From contig VYZI01000490.1 of the NCBI GenBank assembly GCA_013397695.1, positions 1-64,000 on the forward strand: DNA of 64,000 nt, in the 5' to 3' direction. The translations under genes were made by a program, and so were the position numbers. The notes under the pieces are model-generated. The model was not told where the DNA came from. It did not search any database and saw only the letters and a list, made by a program, of their open reading frames with translations. Position 1 is the first letter of the stretch. Every line of letters starts with the position of its first letter. Below, piece after piece: positions 24,201 through 36,200 of the stretch. Source of the DNA: Centropus unirufus. Taxonomy: Eukaryota; Chordata; Aves; Cuculiformes; Centropidae.

Positions 24201-27200
24201 TCAAATAAGTGTATACTGCAACAGTCCCCTACTTGTTGTGTTCCCCTAAGTATTGGTGGACTAACAGCATTCCAGTGAAAAGCCTAAAGAGCTCCTTTAG
24301 CAGATATTTCATGGTTTCTGTGTTCTATTCCAGAATTTTAAAAATAGCCTTTGAGATAGAGTAATAGCTTGCAGAACATGAAATTCGCTTATGCCCATAA
24401 AAATATAGTGCAAAAATATTTCCTTTCTTCCTTCAGGTACTTAGGGCATATATCAGACAAATGCTTGCCTACACTGAATTGCTCAGCAGTCACTGGCTGT
24501 GAAGTAAAAAGTCAAACCTCCAAACGACAAAGAAAACGTCTGAACAAGCACCACCCGCCTAAGCAGCATCATCCCCCGCAAACCAATAAAATAAAGAACC
24601 CCACCAAACCCACCAGGGAAAATAACCCACCCTTCTTTTGTTTAGAAATTTGGCAGTATTAAATTGTGTGACTGTAAAGTGCACATTTTCCTCCCTGGTC
24701 TCACGTCATTTTCCATGGTGATTTAGAGAATATTTAAGAAATAGAAGTATTTAAAAGTTTCCATAGAGCTCTTTGCTTGTATTTCCTTCTATCTTCTACC
24801 CCATCAACCCAATCCTCTTTGGTACCACAAGGAAACTTTAAAAAGTTCTTTCCCTTGTGGTGACCTCAGTGCATGAGGCGGGGTGACAATGAATGGGCAA
24901 ACGCATCCTACCAGAGGGTCCATCCCATCAGAACTTTCTCTAGCAGCAATAATGAAGACCAGTTTCTCTGGTCTTATCTGGACTGCTTGACTGCCTGGGA
25001 TGATAACGCTGCTCAGAAAGCAGAGTGGGGAACGTGGCTCAAGAGTAGTGTCTGCCAGTAGTGTTTTATTAGTGACATTCTGTGCTGTTGTAAATGCTGT
25101 AGCTGTTAATAAGAAATTGTAACTTGGTCCATGGCTTTAAGCAAATAGGCTCACTAGAACTTTAGAGCTATGATTTATTTTCAGTTAGAGAGAAATTAGA
25201 GATTTACCAAGCCCTCATTTTTCGAGAAGATGTCATATGCATTTGAATGCAGTTATTTTGTCTAATTTGCTCTTGATTTGTCTAATTAATATACTGTGTC
25301 TTTATTCTGCATACAGTTGTATAAAACTGTTCGCTTTTTATTCCTTGGGGCCTAAATCTGTGTTTTTCTGGACTCTTTGTTTCTTTCTTATTCTCCTGTC
25401 CTAATCAGTATGCATGACCGTAGTTTCTTCCTGTCAGATAATAGAAAGAGAGTTTGAATTTAAATATGCTTTTATTGTGTGGGCTTATCTTCCAGCAAGT
25501 TTAATAAAGTACATTGGCGATCAAAGTGGAAGAGAGGGTACCCTTTACTAAGGATAAAGAGAAGTGTAATCTGATTTCCAGTTTCAATTGAAGTGCACAG
25601 CTTCAGTGTTCAGTTAAAGAACATAGCAGGCATTTCTCTCTAATGTTGCTACAGTATTCAAGTTGTCTTGGTTTTTATTCCCTGATCTGTCACGAATTCC
25701 TTAGGTGAGCAGAGGTGGAGATGAGTTCAGTAGCTTTCATGACGAGTGACGTGGACAAGTGGCATCAGCATGGAGTTCTGCTGTTTGAATATGATGACTT
25801 CTGCAGTACCAAATGCAGCATAAAATTGTGAAGCATTTATATGTTTTTAATTTTTGTGGTGCGTTAGGTACGCCTGGTTATGCTTCTTTCACGAGATCTG
25901 CTCCTGTTCTGCTACGCCCATTTCCTTTTGCCTCCATGCGAAAAGCTGTTGATAAGATTATATTGAGTAGACCTAATTACGGTAATTTCATTTTAAGCAA
26001 ATGCAAATATTACTTGCAACAAGTACTGCAGTTACTTGCTTCATCATAGAACAGTGAAAAACAGTTGTCATAATAAATCTGTCATCACTTCAAAAGTTCA
26101 AGTGAAAGTGAATGGAACTAGAGGCAAGTACTTACATCTACAGTGGTGTAATTCTCTGTATTGTTTTAGCTTGTGACAAATTGCCATAAAGATCTTTGGC
26201 CAGTATAGAGGGATTATAGTGAGACTCTAAAGCAGAATCAGAGTAAATTGTTTTGTTACACAAACATGTACTGTGTACTTTGGAAAGAAAGGAGATGAGT
26301 TCTGGGAGATAGGATGGTGCCTGGAATCTACCACCACCTACGTTTACTTTGAAGATGTTAAAAGTAGAGGTAGTCTTGACTCTTCGTGTTTGCTTTTGGA
26401 TGAATAACAGCAAATCTTTTGAAAACCTTTGAGGTCAGGGATGTAGTATGTTTTATTAAAAGTTTTCCACCTCATCTAAACCGTGAAGGTAGCTCTGTTG
26501 GTCCCTGTAGTGTCCTGATAAGGCAGGCAAGAGGACTTTTTAGTTTTGTTTTGCTCTTCTTTCCCCTCGCCTTTGTGTTATGAGGCAGCAAAAGTGTATT
26601 AAGAAGCATGGTCTTTTCTTTGTCTCTTTGCACTGAAGTCTGGTGTTTTAGGAGGCAGGTATAATTTCCTCAATTTATTTCTCCAATGGTGTGAGTTACT
26701 TTCAGGCAAGGTCAGTAATCAAGCCTAAGCCCATAAATGGAACGATTGACCCCTTTGACAATAGCACTAATCTTTCTGTGGGGGAAAGAGTTACATAAAC
26801 TTCTCTGTTGAGTTCTTACATAGCACATAGGTGACAGACTGCGCTCACGTGCGAGTTACTGAAAGAGCCTACAGTTTCTGCTCCACAGCGCTGCGCTGCT
26901 GAGTTGCCAGTCTTTTCAGTGCCCTGCCCAAAGTGTGAGTTATTGCCTATGGCGGGACCGTGTTGTCGCTTACAGTTTTAGTTGACAAGATAGATGTTTT
27001 TGTTGGAATGTAAAAGTCTGAGAGAATATTAAGCATGAAGTATTGCACACCGTTACCCTGTTGTGTGAATTCAAGAGAGCAAACTATGCTTTCTCTTACA
27101 AACAAAACTTTTTCTTGTACTGCTTGGGATGTGTTCTCACCCTCCACTCCAGGGATTTCACATCCAGGAAGTGATTGAGCATTTGCCTTTAGGTACTATT

Positions 27201-30200
27201 GAAATACAAACCTGAGACAGCAGTTTGTGACCGTCTTTGTTTTGCATAGCTTAAGCTGTACCCCCACCCCCTTTTATAATCTAGAAGGCTCCCTGAAGCC
27301 TTCGGCTCCTCTCAGCATTGCTCCAGAGTAGTTTGCTGGGCTTAAAATAGTAGGTAGGGAAGAGAACAGGAGTACTTGGTGTGGTAGTGGTAGTTTAGGA
27401 ATGGTGGTGTATCTGATCTTTCGACGACAGAAACTCTTCCCTGTATTGTATTTCCTTGGCCTCCTGCTATGCAGAAAGCCCTGCGGTTGTCTATTCTGCA
27501 TTTGTCTTTTTCTCTTTCTGGAACTGATGGTTAACTGAAATAACTCTCAGGCTTGTTCTCTTCCCTAAGCTGTCCTTGCTGGATTGATTTATCAGGGTAT
27601 GGCTGTTTACTAATAACATTTCAGGAACTCATCCAAAATTATCATCTTTAATGAGAATGTAATGGTCAAGTTTCCTGGAGATTAAAAATGCTGATGCTTC
27701 CTATTGCAAAACTACTGAGAGAACTCAATTATGCTTTCAGGACCAAGTGTGGGACGTGCATACAAAGTATAATGATAAGAAGGATCCTGCATAAAGTGAA
27801 TTAATCCTATGTTTGTTATTAAGAGCAGTAGTTCCATTTTAAAGTTACAGCCAAGCACAAAATTTTGCATCTCTATTAAATATTGTCCCTGCTCAATAAA
27901 CCTTTTGAGTATGTGTTGGAATCTCGGGCATGTGGCTAACTGTTTTGCTAAATTGAGGCCTTCATTACTAAATTGCAGGTGTATGTTAGCTGAAGTATTT
28001 AAAGTGGGGGGAAATAAAACAATGCTTGTTTTGTTCTGTTCGGTGTAGTTTGTTGCATTAATGAAAAACATCAGAAATGCTGTGTGGTTGCTATGCTGGC
28101 CAACACAGACTTAATTCAGTTAATGGCTTGAGTGTTCAGTATGAGATAGGGTCCAGTTAAGAGTTAACATGGAGTGTTGAATTGAAAATTTAAGAAATGA
28201 AAGGAAGATTCTGCTTTTTTGTGCATAATATTATTGTAGAATGAGGCTTTAAAATGCTTTCCTGCTCAAAAGTGTGTTTTGATATTTTGCAAATTCTTAT
28301 GTGGATGTCAGAGCATTTATTGCATGTGTGCAATAGCTGGGGCTCTGTAAACATTTCCATAATAAACTTCTCTGTATACCAGGGCTTAATAACTTGCTCG
28401 TAAAAACATGTTTTGAGCATAAAAGTCGCCTATTGGTCTGCCAGAAAGCTTGTACTTAAATAAGATTATTTAAAGAGAGAGACATAGAAGGAAAGTGAAG
28501 GACAAATGGGCTGTACCTAACTCGTTCCTGCTAAATATTTGATCAGTAAGTTCTTTGATAAGTAATGCTCCCCCTTAACTATCCAAACTAGTTCAGGGCA
28601 GAGCTAATCTTTTGAGTATGCTTAGAGTCTGAGCTTTCACTTCTAGCCTATTGATAAGGGAAATGTTCATACATGTCATATTGATAAAGCAGTAATGCCG
28701 TATTTTTACCTACATCTCAGGTTTGAGAGCTTGCCTGCCTTCTTTAGGTTTCTTTTAGCTAAATTTAAATGGACAAAGGCGTTGGAGAGCTTCTTCATTA
28801 AACGTGTTCTCTCAGTCTCTGATAATTTAAGTTATTTCCTTCTGGAAGGTCTCCCATTAATCTACAGGTTTCCTAAAGAGCAATATCTAAAGCTGGGCGC
28901 ATTGCCCTTAAGCCTTTGAAGAAAGCAGGAGGATTATCCTGTGTATTCTGGGCTGCCTCATTCTTTCATGTAATTGTCTGCACAAGGGCTACTGGAAAGA
29001 GGCTGTTAAACAGTCGTATTTCACAATTCCTTAATTGTTCCTTTTGGTGGCTTGCTTGGGGAGAAGAAAGTGTTGCAATAAACAGAAGAAGAAAAGTTAT
29101 TTAGAAAGGAAATGGATGTTGACTTTCAGCACACCTGTTAGATATAAATCTGTGTACCAGCGTCTTGCATCAGCTTTAGTATGCAGCCCTTGAAAATATG
29201 CTTTTCTGTAAGATAAGATACCTAGAAAAGGCTTGTAGTTCGTTAACAGTGAAATAATTATCAGCGCTGTATGAAGCACATCAATGTAACAGGGTTTGTA
29301 TTGCTGTGGTGCTGCCTGTGTTGTTTCTGTAGCCCAAAAAAAGCCTCTGGCACGCTGAAATCCTTTGTTACCCATCATAAACGCGGGCCTGTAGCTTGCT
29401 GGAGGAATTGGACACTAGAGGGCTTTATTCCTGTTCTCCACCGACATGAAATTAACTGTAGTTAATGAACCTGAGACAAGCAGATCTTTGATCGTCTTTG
29501 TGCGACACTCCCTTATGTAAAATATTGGATTATGATGAGACACTGGGGAGAAAAGCAGTGAAATAAGGTAGATTCTGCCCTACTATAAATCCTATGAAGT
29601 CTTTTAGTTTTAGCAGTGCTGTGGAGGAGCTTCTCTTAGCAATTGCTTCTCTTAGCAACGTGTCTTCCGAACAAGGCAAATATCTTAAATATCATCAAGT
29701 CTAGATGCAGTAGGTGTTCTCTTGCATGTTTGTTAGCCCTGAGATTCTTTAGGAAATGTTCAATTTGGTGTTATTTTTTTGACCTTTACATATATACACA
29801 TAGTAATATAATTTGCAGGTAACTAGGACATTTAGGTTATGGTCTGAGTAATAATATATAAATTTAGTAGAAAGTTTTGGTGTTCACTAGTTTATGATTT
29901 TGTGTCAGTTGGGTTTCATGTAATACTGAGTGTGTCTGTAGCATTTTACAGTAAAGTCCAAAGTTAATATTGTTTATTATGAAAGATAGAAACTTTTTAG
30001 TAGGTATAAATCGTCATATTTTCATTCAGGTTTTACCCTTGGGTGGATACATAGGCAGGAGGACAGAGATTGTGCAGTTTTGTTTTTGGCCTTGCTGGAT
30101 GCAAACTGAAATACCTCAGTGATCTTTCCCATTGCAAGGTGTGTGAAATCAAATGAGGGACGCGGTCCCTTGAAAATAAGGGTAAGAGAAAAACAGAGTT

Positions 30201-33200
30201 GAAAAGCAGCTAAATAGTGTGAGCAATATTTGCATGCATGTTTTTTGCTGTTGTAAATTAAGGCTTTATTTCCAAGTGGAGTGGAGTGTTGAGAGAATCT
30301 GGAGAAATAGAATGCTAGAGTCCCATTTCTTGAGTGTCTCTTTCTCTTGTATTTTAGCTGTGTTTTTGAGAAACAGGAGGAAGTCTTCTAGTGATGAAGC
30401 AGTTTATTGAAATCTGATGAGAATTACATCCATAGATTGTTTTTTTCTACTTTCCTACTTCTTTCTACTTCCCTGTTTATCATTCATTACCCAGTACTCA
30501 GAACGCTGAAGATTTCATGTGTTCTGCTGGAGATAGTTAACCTCTTTGTAACCTCTTTGTATACTAGACGTGAGATGTTACCATTCTATCATCTAGTGCT
30601 ATTCCACAAACGCTGGAAGGAAAACCAAGTAACTTTTATTTTTCTGTGGTCTCCAAAGGGACGTCAGAGATGGCTTCAGAAGAAAAAGCTTCTATCCTCA
30701 TTACATGAGGGAGCGATCCCCTCATAAGAGGGACTCTCCTTTCTTCAGGGAATCGCCAGGGAGCCGAAGGGATTCTCCACACAGCAGATCTGGCTCGAGC
30801 GTCAGCAGCAGGAGCTACTCTCCTGAAAGAAGCAAAGCCTATCCTTTCCATCAGTCCCAGCATAGCAGAAGTATGTCATCTTTACATAAAAGAAATATTT
30901 CTTCTCAGCAAGGTAATGCTGGATTAATGATAAGCCCTGATCAGTGAGGTGAATCTGCAACTCGCTGCCTAAGTCCTTTTCCTTTACCTGCTGTATTTTA
31001 CAAGGAGAAAACTAGGCATTTCGTACCAATTATGTGTTGTCTGCTCGTTGGTCGTTTCATTATACTCTGAGTTCCCTTATGCATTTCATGTGGGAGATCG
31101 TAGGTGTTATTTTAGCAGCAGCTCTAGACTGTCTGGGGGAGGGAGTGTCAGCTGCAGAGCTTTTTCTAGGCTCAGATGTTATTTTCCTTTCAGCATCCTC
31201 TGCTTCGGTTACTTCTGTGCCTCATTGGATTCCCTTACAGGAAACTTTGCTGGTGTCTATAGGACATGGAGGCTTTTCTTCCTGCAACCAGGAAAAAAGG
31301 GGTAGAAAAAAAAATGAAGTACAAACTGCTATTTGTTACACTTTCACTTTCTGATAATGTTCTTAGAATTCTTCAGCTATATGATTAGGGTTTTGAAGCT
31401 GGGATTTTTTTTAGCAATTTAATCTCATCTTCAGATTCTCACAAATATTACTTTCCTCAAAGAAATGTGGAACATATCTCAGTTAAGTCCATACTGTATA
31501 CGTTTAGCCTTATAAACCTTGACTGTTGGTTTTCCCCAGCCATCTAATGAATCATCTCTTTTGAAAATATTTCATGTTTTCCTATTTAAATAATTTGGGG
31601 AAAAAAAAAGGCAAAATTGCTTTTCTTAGTATACTGCAGTCTTATCCACTGCTGTTTGTGCAGCTTATGTTAATTAGTTCCATTTGATTTCCCTTTCTGC
31701 AAATGCTTTCTAGTGAACTCTGCAAACGTGCTGTTCATCTTGGCACCTTTACAATATTAATTAGATTATTTTTTTTTATTCACTGGTGTGCATATTATGT
31801 GTCTTTCAAGAGTGACACACTGAATCGTTGTGAGGCACATCTTGCCAAAAAGGATCTTGTTGAGCTTAGTTAATGTTGTTTAAATATACAGAAATCATTT
31901 CACTCCTTGCAAAATAGAAATTATCTTTTGAGCTCATCATAACTGCAAAATGTCAAAAGAATTGCAATACTCAGTGAATGTGCATTCCTGTCAGTGTAGG
32001 GGAGAAATAGAAAAATATGGTATTCGACTGAATGTGTAGAAGTGAAGGTGTGCAGATCATGAGGACCAGGAACGGGAAAAAATGGTTGTGAGAAACCATA
32101 TTGAATTTTGGAATGTTTCAGAATTTTCCTCAAATTTTTAGCTGACTTCTTTCACATTTTTAGTGTATTGGCAGAATTACTGAATAATTCACTCCATTCA
32201 GTAATGGAGGTAGCAAAGTAAAAGCAGACAGCTTCATAAACTAGGAAGTAATGCTGGTCAAGAGAGGAAGTTACATTTATGTCTGTGGCTTTGCAGATTT
32301 TTAATTTTTTTTTTTAATTGCACAGTTAAACACCTCTCCATCATCTTTAAATCTGTTTTAAGAGACCAGGTGGCTTTTACACTGGACTATTTCACTGCCT
32401 GTTCCCTTCAAAATAGTAATCCTAAAGTGTTCCCTAGAGGATTGAATTAAAATGGCCTATTTGGGAGGTATGAATGGCTTAAATAAAACTTAAAGAATTG
32501 CGTTTTAATGTGATTTGTTTTGGGTAAGCTCATGTATTACATATTTAAAATGACATGTGTGTCAACAGCTCATTTTAGTCTGTACTAAACATGTGAATTC
32601 TATATTATTTCATGCAGAACTTAGAATACTATGTCTTAAGCATATAATGCTGTTTGAAATCATGCTGTCTGAATTGGTTTGGCCTGATGACTTCCACTGA
32701 AGGAGGAACATCCCATGATCTCCAGCCCGTCATAAATTAGGATAAATACAGAATTTGAACAAAGAAACCTGGGAGGGCATAAAGAAGCTTGGTAAAGGGA
32801 GGGAAGGGGCTGTTGGGAAAGGCCAGGCACTCAGCTGTGGTGGGAGAGCATGGAGAAAAGCAGGGTGGTATTCCTTCACCAGGCCAGTCTGTAAGGGGGT
32901 TGTGGAGTGGTATGCTGAGGAGATGCAAGAAAGCAAGCAGTGTTGCTTGGACAGGATCACGTTTGCTTGTGCAGGTAGGGCTTGTGGGTTGAAATAGCCG
33001 CCTGAATTCAGAAAAAAATTGGCTAATGTTTCCAAATTAGATGGTGGTTGCTCTCTCTGCTTAAATTTGTATAGTTTTCTGTCCCTTGTATGAGCTTATT
33101 TCATCTATTCAAGTGCAAACATAATCCACTCAACTGAGATAATCCTTAGGATCCTGTATAATGAAGAAGGTACGTAAAAGGCAGGGTTGGAGTGGTCTGT

Positions 33201-36200
33201 ACATTTAAAAGGAAGGGGCTCATCTTTGGGCCTGAAAAGCAGGTATCACAGGAGCAAAACTTCTGTGTTACTTGGTGGTGTCAGGGGTGACATTCTGTTC
33301 TTTTGGGGATACGACAGATTAGACATGATTATTTCTTTCTTCGTGGGTTTGGTTTTGTACACTTCGTATTTACAGAAAATTGTCTTTTCATGGATTTTCT
33401 TTTTGCTATTTCTTTTAATTGTTAAGGAGCTTTTTTAGTTAAGGTAATTCATAGCTCATCCATTGTCTTTGTTTTGTTTTTTTTTTTTTTAATAAGGCTG
33501 CTTTCTGTGTTTTTAAGTATGCTCTTCACTTTGTATCGTCTTCAAATCAGGGGTTAAAGTGTAATTTGGAATGTGTACTTTTGCCAAAGTAACTTCCCCC
33601 AGCTATTCTCAGTAGCATTTTTGAAAGCCCTCTCAGTAGCTGTGAAGGCTTTTTCATGGATGAGTGGTTCTTCACCTTCATGGCAGTAACTCACTTGCCA
33701 CTAACAGTGCACATAGATGAACACATTTGATCTTTGCTCCACGTGAATTCTAAGCTATATATGTGTGGTATGAAAATGTGAGGAAATAGAACAACTTTTC
33801 CAATACCTCTTAAGCGTTTCCTATTGTTAGAAGTATGTATTTTGCATAGACTTTTCCTAACCTTTCTTGTGTAGGCAGTGCTATTTTAAAATATGTAACA
33901 CGATGGAGTCTTATTTTATGACATGGAGTAAAAAAAGAAAATAGCTGTTAGGAGTGGGTTGCAACGTTTGCTCTTTATTGCTTCAACTCATTAAATTAAA
34001 GCTGTATTTCTTTATCGTTCTACTAAAATGATTTATATCCCAATTTTCATAAGTATTTGACAGACTTCTTAGTTCATCTTTTTCTTAATTGGATTGATAC
34101 AAATTTCAAGGAAGCCAAGGTAAGCCTATACTGTTTTCCATTTGTGAACAGTCAACCATTTCCCAGGGAGTATGAATAGCCTGCTTGATTAGCCCCACTG
34201 ACAACACATTTGCTTTTCATATTGAGATGCAGATCCCATCCACTGAACCCGTGGACCACAGGTTGAAAACCAGTCGAGTCATTCACGCTGCAACCACATT
34301 TGCTGCTGCGGGCTGTCTGTAACCAGTCTGTGGTGAGGCTGTGCACAGCCTGTGATTAGCGCAGGGTCTCTGAATTGTCATTTTGCCAGTTTTACAAGAA
34401 AAACACTGATAATACAAATTGCTCCTAGCGTGTGGCTGATCAAATAAATACAGGATTGTTTCCCACGGCAGAGCTTTTCAATAGACTGTGGCCTGCTAAA
34501 GCAGGTTCTACACTGCTTGATTTCCTGGAGTGATTGGCTGGTGTCCAATATTTCACCAGTTTACGTTATTACAGGAATATTAAAAAGTAAAACCACTTTA
34601 TCTGCCAAATCGTATTGATATGCCCTTTCAGTTAATGCTGAAAAAAAGGGATTATGTTCTTTCCTAAATAAGTGAAATAATATAGATATATCTTCCCTCT
34701 CTGTGAAAAAGGAGGGGTTATCAGTATTTATTAGATGGAGAGTGTAGATTTTGTCTGACTTGAGCACATGTCCCTGCAATTTTTCTAGGCCAATTAAGTG
34801 TATTTGCAACATCTCTTCAATATATCATACGATCATTAGTTTTTTCTTAATTGTAGGCAAAGAGAGGACGTCAGTTCAGTCACTGAAAACATCAAGAGAT
34901 GCATCGCCGTCGGGCTCCACGGCAGTACCCTCATCAAAGGTGAACTGTCTTTTTGAGTACTTCTCGGTGGTTTAAGGTTGTTCACTGTTGTTGGATATTT
35001 CCTTCAGGTGGAAGGAGATGCTGTAGGTACACAGCAGGAGGTACACGCAGTTTGGTAAATACCAATTTATGTTCTAGAATGCTGTTTAATTTCCCATCAG
35101 AAAAAATTGTGGGCTGAGCACCAACTACGTCATTTTGTTGATTAGTTGAACGGAAAGGCTAATAAACACTAATGAACAATTGCATTCAGTATTGTTCTGG
35201 CTGTCCTGTGGCTGGAAAATGTTTTCACGTCACAGACTGCTTGCCTGTAAATTATAGTTGAGTTTAAAATTAACACTTCCACAGGAGTACTTTCTCTAAA
35301 TTTTTTGTGAAATACTTTAATGAGAAATAAAGAAACAATGCATCAGATTGTTCTAAGTGAATAAGGTCTTATTAAAAAGTAGCATTCACCCCAAGCAGCA
35401 TGGTGGACTAGGCTTATTCTTGAGATCTTTTTAATAAAAGCAGTCGAATGCTTAAACATAAAAAAAATGGAAGAAAGAAAGGTACTTTTTGTTGTGAGGT
35501 GAGACTGAAGGAAATAATTAGGGGTGGAAAAAATCAGGCTTTGGTTATCTCATTTTAAATACTTATCCCTTATGCAGCCCTTTTGGAACTCTGCGCTAGG
35601 CATCAGTTAATTGCTGATATCCTTAAGGGGGGAGGCAAGCAATGCATTTTCAATTATGTAAGTAAGGAAAGTAAGATAAAAGCTGTTACATACAATTTAC
35701 ACTGATTTTGGATTATTAAATGAACTTTATAATTAGTTCACCTATTTTGCTTGTAGGCTCAGCATGCTGCAGCCTTGTACTAAATCCTTGCTTAATACAA
35801 ACCTTTGAGAACATGGAGGCGTTGCAAAATCTCTGCAAAAATATGCAGTGTAAGCTTGAACTATAAAGTATTCTTTAAATGTTTTACTTTATTCTTCAGT
35901 CAGGTCTGATCTATGCTGCGTAGGGGTTTTTTTTGCCAGCTGTTTGTGTCCGTCTGCTGGCTGTGGATATCCACTGGAGGGATGTAAGTTACACCAAATC
36001 AAACTTTGATGGAAAGCATTTCCCAGGTTACACAAATATTTGCCGAGTGCAAATCAGCTGCAGAAATGGAAGGACTTCAGTTACCATTCATTGCTTTTCT
36101 CTAGAAGCCTCAGTATCTGCTTTTACTGTATTGTCCTCTGCCAGTGGAGCCTCTTGGGCTGATGGCTGGATTGCACTGACCCAGTTCAGTTATGGAAGTT

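Larger units (their letters stand above)
9110..30658 (+). other. PPHLN1: Large intron 3 (21.5 kb), main repeat cluster
   Basis: Bounded by 'acag|gtactt' and 'ctccaaag'. It holds six CR1 fragments, an LTR-like block and a minisatellite, listed separately. The stretches 12250-14840, 15370-18560 and 23075-30658 are AT-rich DNA in which I see only homopolymer and TA-rich runs. Confidence 0.85.

Noticed and set aside
24369..24662. 97-codon frame with His/Pro/Lys-rich C-terminal half
   Set aside because: The composition follows an A/C-rich DNA tract; no start context, splice signal or similarity.
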